This document shows, piece after piece, positions 10,598 through 25,369 of a stretch of DNA of 25,369 nt; position 1 is the first letter of the stretch; each line of letters begins with the position of its first letter. Below the pieces are notes generated by a model that had not been told where the DNA came from, ran no database searches, and worked only from the letters and a program-made list of their open reading frames with translations. The position numbers and the translations under genes are program-made. This stretch comes from Cruorifilaria tuberocauda. Taxonomy: Eukaryota; Nematoda; Chromadorea; Rhabditida; Onchocercidae. The DNA is taken from assembly GCA_013365365.1 (NCBI GenBank), contig JABVXU010000705.1, positions 1 to 25,369 of the forward strand, read 5' to 3'.

Positions 10598-11130
10598 TTT
10601 CTCTCATTCTTTCGTTTTTTTTCTCCGTTATTCGTTTTTCAACGCTCATTTATTCATTGTTGAGTTACAATAAAAAGACCTTGAACGAAATTTCGGAATA
10701 TTTTTGATCGGATGAAAATGATAGGAAATTTTATCGATGATAAAGATTGGGAAGAATTGAGAAGAGAGATTGTTAAGAGTTGAAAAATATGAAGCTCATA
10801 AAATTCTTCTCGCTTCTTGTATTCTCGACGTTTTCATTTTAATTTCTTTATTTCAAAGCTGAGCTGAAAATGAAATAAAGCTGGGAGAATGGAAAAATAG
10901 TAAGGGTTATTAACGAATTACTAATGAATTTATAGGTATAAGTTAATGATAAATTTACAAGTATAATTTACTAGTAAGTTTTATCTATTAGCAATGCTTT
11001 CTTTCCCATTTTATTCAACGATTGTTTGTTCTTATAAGTTTATTAAAGAACAATTTATCTCTTTAAATAAAGTAAATTCCTTTACAGCAATCATCGGATA
11101 TTTCATTTAGTTATTGAAATTCGACGAAAT
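10598..11130. other. AT-rich upstream or intronic sequence, no gene seen
   Basis: No coding-like frame. Probably upstream or first-intron sequence of the tubulin gene. No core promoter element could be assigned. Confidence 0.5.
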
Positions 11131-11200
11131 CACGTCCCGTCACGTTGCATTACGTTGCATTGCGCCACGTTACGCTGCATTACGTTGAATTGCGTCTAAT
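11131..11200 (+). repeat. CpG-rich 10-bp minisatellite, about seven units
   Basis: Seven consecutive 10-base units stay in register, for example CACGTTGCAT, TACGTTGCAT, TACGCTGCAT and TACGTTGAAT. Almost every unit carries one or two CpG dinucleotides, in contrast to the AT-rich surroundings. The period equals about one DNA turn. It lies about 580 bases upstream of the first visible tubulin exon. Confidence 0.75.
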
Positions 11201-11778
11201 AGAACAGTAAATAACGAAAATGCCTTGTGAAGGAGTAATTTATACATTTTCTTTTGTTTTTGTTGTAAAGCTTTAAACTTAATTCTCTTTTTCCTCAAAT
11301 CCTCTCAATTTGATGTCATTTATAAAGTAAAAATTTCACAGTTTAAAATCATTCAGTCTCCGTCCACAACCAATTTAAGTAATTCTTTGCGGTAAAATAA
11401 CAAGTGTCGTTAAAATAAAACAAAATATATTGCCGGAATTCCGAATTTCCGAAAAAATATGTCAGCGTTTTGCTTAATTAATAGTACTTTATATTATCAT
11501 TTTGAGAGAAATTCAATAAGTTATCATAGCAGAATAATTAAGTTGGTTTTTTAGAAATACTGAAATTAATTTTAAATCGTTTGTTTATTTTCCGTACGAT
11601 TGATTTCTTGTAAAAATGCAGCGAAAAAAGTGAAACATTTACTTAATTATTAATATTATGATTATACTTAGTTAGCTATTCTAATTATTAAATCTTAATT
11701 AACTAATTAAATCTTAATTAACATAATCACTCAACAATACTTTATATATTTTATTAGTTAATTCAAAGTGTATTTTAG
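11201..11778. other. Presumed end of first tubulin intron
   Basis: Non-coding and AT-rich, with a perfect CGGAATTCCG palindrome at 11434-11443. It ends in the TATTTTAG acceptor (AG 11777-11778) of the first visible tubulin exon. The in-frame triplet just before the exon is TAG, so the coding frame cannot extend further upstream without splicing. Confidence 0.55.
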
Positions 11779-17116
<5,338 letters not shown>

Positions 17117-17307
17117 AAGTCTTCTCAAGCAATAGTTGTGCAGCAATTTTAAAGTCTATTTTATTACTTTGCTACAAATGAAATTAAGTTTTTATAAAGC
17201 ATAAAATTTTTGTTTATTTTCCATTTGATTTTTTGTTTGCTTTTTCGTTTTCCCTTCCGTTTTTTCATACTTTTCCGTTTCAATTACTTCTGTTTTTTCC
17301 GTATTGC

Positions 17308-17313
17308 AATAAA
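17308..17313 (+). terminator. Polyadenylation signal AATAAA of the alpha-tubulin gene
   Basis: A perfect AATAAA lies 192 bases past the TGA stop, in a T-rich 3' region. It is the first canonical signal downstream of the stop, implying a 3' UTR of roughly 210 bases. Confidence 0.6.
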
Positions 17314-17330
17314 GTTAGTTTCGTAATAAT

Positions 17331-18746
17331 TAAAGTGAACATGGAATTATTCATTAAATATCATGAATGATCATTTTTCAATTCATTCAAATAAAATCGA
17401 TATAATTTTTCTTTAATTCGTATTTATTAATTGTGATTTTATTGTTTGTTTACGTATGAAAAACTATGCCGAAATCAAAATTTAACTCATTTTCAAACTT
17501 AATTCATTTCTTTGTTTTATTTCCGTTCTTTGCGATACATCAAAAGATAATAACAAAGAAGGGGCCGTTTCAATGCATTTGATTGAATGCAGTAACTAAA
17601 AAGGTCACAAAAGCTTTAGAGGTCATCATAAAGGTCATAAAAGTTATAAAGAAAGAAACAGATAAGGAGCAGGAATTGTCATAAACCATTATCATCTTGG
17701 TGGAAAAATCTAAGGTCATCGTAGAGGTCGTAAAAAAGCAACAGATAAACTAAAAGGGGAGGAAGAGATGAATTGAAGCATAGATTAGAGTTACAATAAG
17801 GTGAATAAGATATTCAATATTGATTAGTTAGTTGATAGATGATAAGTGATAAAGAATGATAATTAATTGAATGATGGAAATTGATAGTTAAATTTGAGAA
17901 TATTTCTGCAAGAAAAAAGGTCAAAATAATGTCAATATCTGTCTAACGGAACGGAAAAAAATTCTGACAAACAATCGATTTATGTTTTTTAATTAAATAT
18001 TTCGACCTATTTAATTCAGTAAAACATTTCCGATTTATTGTATTTTACATTTACATGTCCTTTTCCTTTTCCGTATTCTGGACGAAAAGAAAACGGAACA
18101 AAAGAAATGAGGGAGACGAACTGAGGAAAATTATGGCAAATAATTAAAAATATTAGGGAATAAATAAATTTGAAATGTTTACAAAAATAAATATAAATAT
18201 ATGAGTAGGGATAACAGCAAATAAATTTATGTTAAGCTTACTTATTACGCTTAGTTAAAGTTATCATTTTATTACTTAATTTTATTATTTTACAAGTTTT
18301 TTTAATTCTTCTTTCAAATTTTCTCAATATTATTATCACTTCATGCTATAAATTTATTGTAATTATTTGATAAAAAGGAGATTTTATCAATAACATTTCC
18401 ATTATCAATTAAGCTGTAATTAAGTTATGATTGATTTAAGTTTACTTAATGAAGAAAATATAATAGATCTATCAATTTTAATCAGATACTTTTACTGTTA
18501 ACTTACATTTTCAAGAAAATTGCTTGCATTATATTCTTGTGAATGCTTATCACAGCTTCATCAATTCTTCGAAAATTCTGATTTAAGGCTTTTCATTCAT
18601 GCATGCATCATCTCGAGATTAAAATATTCTTTTCCTTATCACCAATCAAAACTTTATCATCCTCTCTTATAATTGATATGGATATAAGTTTGTGAAGCTA
18701 AGAATGCACAATACAACTTCACAATCTTCTCCGTGTCGATTGATTT
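17331..18746. other. Intergenic region between convergent genes
   Basis: Separates the 3' ends of the tubulin (+) and GT31-like (-) genes. Apart from the AGGTCA cluster it is AT-rich and shows no gene. The part near 18,500-18,750 probably holds the 3' UTR of the minus-strand gene; I could not assign its polyadenylation signal. Confidence 0.55.
17602..17730 (+). promoter_or_regulatory. Cluster of AGGTCA half-sites with 12-base phasing
   Basis: AGGTCA occurs at 17602, 17620, 17632 and 17713, with AGGTCG at 17725 and another AGGTCA at 17918. Starts differ by 18, 12 and 12 bases, so two pairs are direct repeats with 6-base spacers. The core is the nuclear hormone receptor half-site. A decayed 12-bp minisatellite (unit like AGGTCATCATAA) is an equally good explanation. 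It lies downstream of both genes. Confidence 0.4.
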
Positions 18747-18782
18747 AATATCACGTAAGATATCACGTAAAATATCACATTA
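18747..18782 (-). repeat. Three 12-bp tandem units just past the GT31-like stop codon
   Basis: Units AATATCACGTAA, GATATCACGTAA and AATATCACATTA follow each other directly on the plus strand. The array starts 7 bases past the stop codon of the minus-strand gene, so it is probably transcribed in its 3' UTR. Confidence 0.7.
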
Positions 18783-18788
18783 AGATAC

Positions 18789-21348
18789 TTAATAACCAAA
18801 TACTTTGATTCTGGTAGTCGTAAAATCCAAAAGTCGATGATCACGATAATTTAAACTGCCGAATGTTACAGCTTCATCGCTGTACCACGAAAATGATTCA
18901 TTCTAAAATGAAATAAAATATTTGTCAATGAATTATGAAACAATAAATAATCATCTAGTAAAATATTTTAACAAATAATTTAGATAAGTTTTTTTAAGAA
19001 TTATCAAATCATTTCTTAAGATATACATTAACTTGATAATTAAATAATGAAAATATTCATATCTGTTTTATTGCTAAAATACTAAGAATTAGAAATTTAA
19101 AATTTGAAAAATTTCAGCTACTCACTAGATATATGTAATTTATTAATTAAATATCAAAGAATTAATAGGCAAAATGTTTAATTAATTGATAATAGTTTTG
19201 AACGAAATGAAATAAAACAACGGATACCTTATTTTTCGATGATTTCAATTTGCTCTCTTCAGTTAATCCTTGCAAACCATTTCGAATGAATAAATGCTTT
19301 CCTCTCTATAATATACAAAATCTTTACTTAAGCTATAGAAGAATTGATAAAGCCTTGATAAGAGCCTTATCACTTGGATCAGTAACTTGCATATGTATTA
19401 AATTCCCGTTCTCAAGTAGTAATATCACGAATAGATGCTTTATTCGTGATATTACTACTTGAGAACAGGAATTTAATAACAATAAGGTAACATAAATATA
19501 GGCATGTTACCTTAGATCAATGAATTATGCATACATTAGGCTTATTTTGTGAGCCGATAATATCCTGATATACTGATATATGACATAAATATGTGATAAC
19601 CTTATCAACAGGGTCAACCAGCTGTACATTCATTAGACTACTACATCGTATCAGTGCTCGTTTTGTAGCACGTGGTGATAACCATCCATAACACTTATCA
19701 CTTGTCATATATTCCAGAGCTGCACGAGAAAAGATAATGCCAGCTTCAGGTAGAATTGCTTTGTAAATATTCCATGGGAATATATATGACAGTAAATTTC
19801 TGAAAAAAGATGAAAAGACGATTAACTATAAAATAATATAAGAAATAATCATTGATAATTTATGATGATAATGATAGCAAATAAAAATTTAATCAATGAT
19901 ATGTAATTGATAGTCATGAATATTATATGATAAGAGATTATGTGATGAATGATAACGCTTAAGTAATTATCATTGTATTGTTCAGCGAAAAATAATAAAT
20001 TATGACTAATTGATGTAAATGATAATGATATTGATAATCAATAATGCTTATAGATACTGATGATAATAAATGTGCGATAACGATAAAGCATTATTGTTTT
20101 AAATATTTTATCATTAATTATTATTATTTAATAATCGCATTAATCATTAATATGATTAGTTCGGTATAGCAAAAAGACGAATGATAAGTGAAAATGATAA
20201 TGATTACTAGAACTCATCAGTAGATATCATTAGAATAAGTAAAATTACTTATTACTTTACTTCGCGAAAAAAAGAAAGAGAGAGGTAATGAATTTATCGA
20301 TCGTTGGAGCAAAGAAGATTCAACAAATATCATTGTTTTATTGCAACAGGGATTGAAAATCATGCAAGAGTTTACATTCATGAAGAAACAGCAGAGATTG
20401 ATAAAATTTCTTGGACAAGGTTAGATAAGCAAGGTAATGCTATTATTTCTATTGTATGTTAATAGTTTTAATTGATAAATAACATCGATTTTAAAGTTGA
20501 AATCTATAAGTAAGATATAAACAAAAGTTCAAATTTATGAACTATTTTACTAATAAAAATCGAAAGAGACAAAAAGTAATAATATAATTGTTATTATTAT
20601 TATTACTACTATTATTGTTATTATTTATTATCATTAATTAGTATCGTTAATTATCATTATTATTGATTATTATTATTATTATTGATTATTAATATAATTA
20701 ACTCATATTCAATATTTAAAAATTTACAAATTTCTGATTTCAATTGATTTAGAGGTTGTAGAGATTCACAGGATAGAATAAATGAACTTCTGATCGCTTT
20801 TTTCTTATTTTTCAAATATAGTGCAAAGAAGTCGGATAGTGAATTTATAAAGTTTAACTTCTTTCTTAGTTACAGTTAATGAAACAAACGAAACAGACCT
20901 TTTGCTAATTATCCGTCCTAATATAAGAGATTTTTGTGAATCATTGAATGTTAACAATATCTTCCGTAGATTTGCCATAACAATAAAAGTTTGCTCATCA
21001 CTGATAATCGTCCAAAATGAATTTTGCTCTTTTCGGCCATAATTTATGGAATATTTGATAATTTGACGATATAAATCCCAGTGATATTGCGTTTTCTTCG
21101 TATTTACAGATGCAATATTAACTTCTTCTAAATTAAATTGATTGAAAAGAAGAAATAAAAGAGAAGAGGAAATTTTTGTTTACATGATAAATTCATAGAG
21201 AAGGAATATTTTTCTACGTGCAATTTAACATACATTGAAAATTATTGAGTCAAAACTTTAATAATAGTTATATTAAAGTTATTTTGTCATAATAGAAACT
21301 TAATAGACAGTAATAATGGTTATAATAATAATATTGATAATAATAATA

Positions 21349-21381
<33 letters not shown>

Positions 21382-22070
21382 AATAATATGATAATAGCAA
21401 TAATAATATGATAATAGCAATAATAATAAATGGTAATAATTAGTAATAATAATTGATAATAAAAACGATGATTGGCAGTAATAACAATTAATAAATAATA
21501 CTAATAATACCAATATTTTAACATGATAATGCTATCAACAATATAGCAATAAAAATAATGTTAATAGTTAATAATAATAATAATAAATTACACTAATACT
21601 TTAACATAATAATGATAAGAATATTAGTTATAATGATAATAATAGTAATAAAATGATGATAAAGTACCTGAAAAATTACGACGAACTTTCTTCGAATTAG
21701 TCACATAAACAGTATGATTACATTGTTTGGTATATGTATCACGTAATGCTTGTATATATTTCTGTTTAAATAATTGATTAGGATGAATTAATATAATACA
21801 TTGAATTTGTATATCAGATAGAATTGAAGTATTTAAATTGATTGAAGTAAACTGCTTTGGTTGATTGATCGAAATCGATTGTTTAATAGCAATGGGAATT
21901 TCATCGTAATAATTAAATGTAGCACAGAAGCCAAGTAGAATACCAATTAAAATACCAAGAATGAATTGCAAGCTAATATTCGATAACCAATGCTTGCGAC
22001 ATGCGACTAGTCGCGTTAATATCGAAATCAATTTTCGCATTAAATTTCCACCATACCGTAATGCTAACAT
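18789..22070 (-). CDS. Core-1 galactosyltransferase / Cosmc-family protein (GT31-like) with degenerate acidic motif
   Basis: Five exons: 22070-21668, 21127-20899, 19799-19601, 19305-19228, 18902-18789. Junction phases agree and the product has 340 residues (C1GalT about 360, Cosmc about 320). A membrane segment at about 34-53 after a basic N-terminus predicts a type II Golgi/ER protein. Family landmarks in order: IQCIILIHP (88-96), DTYTKQCNHT (111-120), WTIISDEQTFIVMANLRKIL (173-192), LGRIISKR (204-211), EAGIIFSRAALEYM (229-242), DKCYGW, RCSSLMNVQLVDPVDK (262-277), GKHLF, and YSDEAVTF (310-317). C1GalT transfers galactose from UDP-Gal to GalNAc-Ser/Thr and uses a DDD-type metal motif; here that place reads SDEQ (177-180), and the usual CC before SD is WY. 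It may be inactive or Cosmc-like, but nematodes have many C1GalT-like paralogues, so no symbol is given. The ATG at 22070 is used; a second in-frame ATG lies at 22040. Confidence 0.82.
19357..19401 (-). pseudogene. Decayed partial duplicate of the end of exon 3 of the GT31-like gene
   Basis: In the intron between exons 3 and 4, the minus strand reads LIHMQVTDPSDKALI. This aligns with LMNVQLVDPVDKVI, the end of exon 3 plus the first intron codons. The donor position reads AAG-GCTCTT where the real exon has AAG-GTTATC, so it cannot serve as a 5' splice site. A stop follows six codons later. It directly adjoins the large hairpin at 19396-19478. The match is short, so chance similarity is not excluded. 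Confidence 0.45.
19396..19478. repeat. Near-perfect 38-bp inverted repeat with 7-nt loop
   Basis: Arm 19396-19433 pairs with arm 19441-19478 at 37 of 38 positions; the only mismatch lies near the outer end. The loop is GATGCTT. It lies in intron 3 of the GT31-like gene and overlaps the edge of the decayed exon copy. The near identity implies recent origin or gene conversion between arms. Such a long stem would form strongly in RNA. Confidence 0.9.
20292..20462 (+). other. Open coding-like stretch inside intron 2 of the GT31-like gene, opposite strand
   Basis: A 56-codon frame without ATG, ending in TAA. Its central part reads FIATGIENHARVYIHEET and then AEIDKISWTRLDKQGNAII, which is more protein-like than the low-complexity frames around it. 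An AG (20348-20349) after a T-rich stretch and a GTAATG donor (20434) would bound an 84-base exon, 20350-20433. I do not recognise the family. It could be an orphan exon of a gene on the plus strand, a gene relic like the Der fragment, or chance. Confidence 0.25.
20585..20705. repeat. TTA/ATT trinucleotide-rich tract
   Basis: Imperfect TTATTATTA repeats with ATTATCATTA and GATTATTA variants, in intron 2 of the minus-strand gene. Confidence 0.8.
21318..21460. repeat. ATA/ATG trinucleotide-rich tract
   Basis: Imperfect AATAATAAT and GATAATGATAAT repeats in intron 1 of the GT31-like gene (21128-21667). A 17-bp unit (ATAATATGATAGCA-like) is repeated near 21383-21421. The long minus-strand frame here, rich in Ile and Tyr, is the repeat translated. 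Confidence 0.8.
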
Positions 22071-22080
22071 GAAAAGCAAG
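22063..22080 (-). promoter_or_regulatory. Possible spliced-leader acceptor for the GT31-like gene
   Basis: On the minus strand a T/C-rich run ends in ATGTTAG (AG at 22065-22064). If a spliced leader joins here, the 5' UTR is 23 nt long and translation starts at the ATG at 22040. The protein then begins MRKLISIL and still keeps the membrane segment. Trans-splicing close to the start codon is common in nematodes. If it is not used, the ATG at 22070 is the first in frame. Confidence 0.3.
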
Positions 22081-24355
22081 AAAAATAAATGAATTTTATT
22101 AAATTGCTCATATATTCGTAAATAATGTCACATGAAATAACACTTTAGAAACAATTTGATTAGCGGAAAATATAACATCAAGAAAAATGGTGAAAGAACG
22201 GAACAGTTTTAAAAAAACCTTTCAAGTTTTGCTTTTTTTCCACAGGTGAAAGGTGTATGGTACTTTCTTAATTATAATTTTTACAAATTAGTTCAATAAG
22301 TAAATGAACAGCTTTAGATTATTTAATAATAAAGTTATTTATTTATTTATTTGAAATAACTTCTGTCTCATTATTGATTGATAATGATCGATAAAAGGGC
22401 ACATGTACGCCAACATTTTCTGATCATGGAAGAAAGATCGTAGATGTTATCAATGCTTCACTAACAAAGTAGAATCATTTATGCAAATTGGAATTATTAT
22501 ATTTGAATGCATTATTTCGGTAAATAATTAATAAATTGGTATATTTGATAATTCCACATTGTTTAATGGAAGCATGAATAAATTTAAATAAGAAATAAAA
22601 ATTTTGAAATGTGTAAAAAAAGAAAGAAAGAGAGGAATAACCGATAAAGTGATAAGAGTAAGAAAAATGATAAGGACAATAACAGTGATGATAATGATAA
22701 TGATAATAACGGATGATTACGAATGATAACAACAGGCAATAATAGTATTGAAGTGTAAAAATGAAATAATACAATTTTGAAGTAATGAAAATGCAGAAGA
22801 AGAGAAAAACAAAAACGATAAATTAAAAATCGAAGAGACAGATAATAAGAATTATTTCATTTCTTGCTTTCAAAAATTTTCTGCAAATATGAAATTTAAT
22901 AATTACTGGAAATATTGATCATTTACTTGTGCAATACTCATTACTCTTAACATATCAATTCATTGCTGTTAAGATAAGAGATTAAGATTCATTAGTTTAT
23001 CATGGATATATTTTCATCTGAATAAGCAGATATGAATAAATGGTAAATAAATAAACAAAAAGTCAGAGAGATAGATAAATAGGTAAGTAGATTTATTGAT
23101 TGATTAATTACAGATAAATGAAATTGATGAAATCAGAATGAGACAAAATCAATTAATCTTCGATTATTGTCAAATTTCCGTATTTCAGCACTGTGACCTT
23201 ATTTACCCTGGACCGATCTGATTTTTACTACTATCCTTTATCTCGATACTCTTATCAATCTATTTCGATCACTAACACACATTTCCTACAATTATTCATA
23301 TTTCATATAGTTCCTTCTTATCACTTCACGTTCAGCAATCAATTATTATCATCATTGATCTTAACAGTCAAGCGAAAAATGTCATCAGATAAATTACTTT
23401 TTTTCTTTTTTCTTTAAAGATTTCCGGAATTGCTAAAATCAGTTAATTTATTTCATCAATAATTTGGGCAATGCAAAAAAATTGATAAAAAGGAAATGAA
23501 ACTTTTTGCGCATGAAAGTTTGCTCGGAAAAAAAAAGTAAAAAGTAAAGAAATACAAGAAAAAAGATAGGAAGATGGAAATGCGGAAGTTGGACAAAATT
23601 TATCATGATTCATGATATCTTGGATGATCGAATCACTTTCTATTATCACAAATCAAGTACAATAATTCCTACATTTGTGCTGCCGAGAGAACTTGATGAA
23701 TTGATCGTTACGGATGTGACATGAATGATATCCATCTGTTAAGTTTGATTAATGAAGTTAGCGATAAAAGATAAAAGTTCAGCAAAAATAAATTGATGAG
23801 AAAAGTATTGAATCAAAAATCAAACTTATTCTGCACTTTCAACATGCCCATCTTATATCCAAAAACATTCATAAATGATGATAAAATCATATGAAATGTT
23901 TTCCGATACTTTTTTAAAATTTTAATCCAAATCATAATTATAATAATCTCTATCAATATATCAAATTCAGAATTTGAATTATCCAACAAATTGCCAACAG
24001 AGTTAAATTTGAAATAATTTCTCATTCAAACTTTAATTTTATAATGAAAAAAAGCAGAGTACGATTTCAGAAATAAATTATAAATTATCAGCAAGAATTA
24101 TTATTAATCAAATTACCATGAATTATATTATTTTGTCAGCTTCTGAAAAGGAACATTTTATTTTATTATTTCAACTGTTTTGGATAATATATTGAATTGG
24201 AAATCGATATAAATATATTTAAAATAGAAAGGAAATGAATTATAGCCGAACATAGCAAACGGGAAGGACGATCGGATGGCAAAATGGAATGGAGAAAATT
24301 CTGCAATTTTTTTCTCGTTTTTTTATTTTCAAAAGAAGAAAACTTGTTTTTAGCT
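22081..24355. other. Mostly non-coding region, including upstream sequence of the GT31-like gene
   Basis: AT-rich, with ACCTTTCA/TGAAAGGT inverted 8-mers near 22,220-22,255 and GATAATGATAAT runs near 22,690. The 60-100 codon frames at 22,475-22,774, 23,193-23,417, 23,443-23,649 and 23,813-24,025 are rich in Ser, Tyr, Phe and Ile and show no domain. One short stretch that looks better is given separately (23605-23724). Confidence 0.5.
23605..23724 (+). other. Short coding-like ORF, unrecognised
   Basis: ATG at 23605 to TGA at 23724 gives 39 residues beginning MIHDILDDRITFYYHK and ending PRELDELIVTDVT. The mixed, charged composition and less biased codon use differ from the low-complexity frames nearby, and the frame stays open upstream to about 23548. 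I know no family for it. It could be a terminal exon, a relic or chance. Confidence 0.2.
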
Positions 24356-24362
24356 CTTGTGT

Positions 24363-24367
<5 letters not shown>

Positions 24368-24430
<63 letters not shown>

Positions 24431-24640
24431 CTGTGTATTTGTGCGTGTTACGTGTTTGTGTGTGTGTGTATATACGTGTTGTGTGTGTGTATTTGTGCAT
24501 TTGTCTATTGAGTCTGTTACGTGTGTGCGTATGTAAATATACGTGTGCACATACATATATATTTGTGTTACGTGTTTTTATGTGTGTATATTTGTGTGTG
24601 TATGCGGTACGTGTTGTGCGTGCGTGTGTATGTGAAACAA
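24368..24640. repeat. 62-bp perfect (TG)n tract plus degenerate GT-rich flank
   Basis: An uninterrupted TG run spans 24368-24429 (31 units). It is followed by about 210 bases of degenerate GT-rich sequence in which ATTTGTG and TTACGTGT or TACGTGT recur about five times, suggesting older, longer repeat units. Frames on both strands (Cys-Val or Thr-His repeats) are artefacts of the dinucleotide. Confidence 0.95.
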
Positions 24641-24659
24641 GTGATCGTATCCCTTTCAA

Positions 24660-25310
24660 AACTTGACAAGTTTATATTTTCAGAAAATTGCAAATTCGAG
24701 AGTTCACCGTTTTTTTACTGATAATAATGATGTTAATAAGTAAACGTAATAAATGCTATTCTGTTAAATATTATCACTCAATATAGTTCGAAACTTTTAT
24801 TACTTTTCATTTTATTCGTTATTCACCTATTATTATCATTATCGTTATATCATTTATTATTGTTATTGATGTAAAGGAAATAGTAACTTTAATATTCAAC
24901 TGAAAATATTTTTCAATTTCCTCCATCTAATTTTAAACCTGTGCATATAGTGTTAGCTAAATTAAAATTTTGAAATCCCAATTACACTGTCGCTGATTTA
25001 TCATGATATCTTGATTATTCCAACAATTTTATTTGATTCTTTTGAACTAATCTCTAATACTATTTGATACTTTATTATAACATACAATTTTCAATCGAGC
25101 AATTCAATCTAGTTAACTCTAATGTATTTATATAAATTTATCAATTGTTGCACCAACCATACTTATTATGAAAGTTTGATAATTGCTAGAATTACTAATA
25201 ATATTGCCATTATCGTCAGCTTCCAATACGCCAATAAATGTTTACTTTTTTTTCGGATATTATTCGCTAAATAAATTTGGAAAATAAAATATTTACCAAT
25301 GCTTATTATA
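24660..25310. other. AT-rich stretch, no gene seen
   Basis: No coding frame, splice-bounded exon or RNA gene recognised. Short TTATTATCATTATCG-type repeats occur near 24,825-24,870. Confidence 0.6.
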
Positions 25311-25369
25311 TTATTATTCATTATTTATTATTTATTATTTATTATTCATTTTATTATTTATTATTTACT
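25311..25369. repeat. Heptameric ATTATTT array at the right edge
   Basis: The 7-base unit ATTATTT repeats with small variants (ATTATTC) and runs to the last base, so the array probably continues beyond it. Confidence 0.85.

Noticed and set aside
11131..11200. CRISPR-like array
   Set aside because: The units are 10 bp and contiguous, with no spacers, in a eukaryotic genome; it is a minisatellite.
19250..19708. Plus-strand frame 19250-19462 and the minus-strand frame 19517-19708 as separate genes
   Set aside because: The first is antisense to exon 4, the decayed exon copy and the hairpin. The second is exon 3 of the GT31-like gene read on into its intron.
21268..21513. 81-codon minus-strand frame rich in Ile and Tyr
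   Set aside because: It covers an ATA/ATG trinucleotide repeat within intron 1 of the GT31-like gene.
24240..24666. Long open frames on both strands (His-Thr and Cys-Val repeats)
   Set aside because: They are translations of the TG/CA dinucleotide tract and its degenerate flank; several overlapping frames are open at once, as expected for a microsatellite.

Overview
The window looks like a segment of a parasitic nematode chromosome, most likely a filarial (clade III) worm. It is very AT-rich. Both recognisable genes are split by many short AT-rich introns that end in short T-rich acceptors. One intron holds a decayed bacterial fragment resembling the GTPase Der/EngA, which fits a nuclear Wolbachia transfer. 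The species cannot be named from sequence alone.

Layout. Bases 1 to about 11,770 contain no gene I can recognise. They hold simple repeats (GT, GA and CT tracts), phased GATA-type motifs (477-541), a miRNA-sized hairpin (3787-3861) beside a tRNA-like relic (about 4117-4173), two copies of a hairpin element (9033-9121 and 9537-9608), a direct repeat of two AGGTCA half-sites (10582-10597) and a CpG-rich 10-bp minisatellite (11131-11200). A possible initiator mini-exon for the tubulin gene lies at 5699-5714, but this is weakly supported.

Bases 11,779-17,116 (+) encode a divergent alpha-tubulin in eleven coding exons. Only the start codon is missing, because an intron follows ATG. The assembled reading frame is open across every junction and gives 458 residues with the initiator Met. 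The fifth intron between these exons carries the Der-like pseudogene. The last intron carries a duplicated block that duplicates the 3' splice site, and the last exon opens with a perfect 5' splice-site consensus.

Bases 18,789-22,070 (-) encode a 340-residue type II membrane protein in five exons. It belongs to the core-1 beta3-galactosyltransferase / Cosmc family (GT31-like), and its acidic metal-binding motif is degenerate. Its third intron holds a near-perfect 38-bp inverted repeat beside a decayed copy of the end of the preceding exon. The two genes converge, separated by about 1.7 kb that contains a cluster of AGGTCA half-sites. There is no sign of a functional link between them.

Bases 22,081-25,369 are mostly non-coding, with one short coding-like stretch (23605-23724), a 62-bp (TG)n tract with degenerate GT-rich flank, and a heptameric ATTATTT array at the right edge. 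I see no operon, CRISPR array, complete transposon or complete new system. The most notable items are the bacterial gene relic inside the tubulin intron, the degenerate GT31 protein, and the alternative tubulin C-termini suggested by the duplicated splice site.
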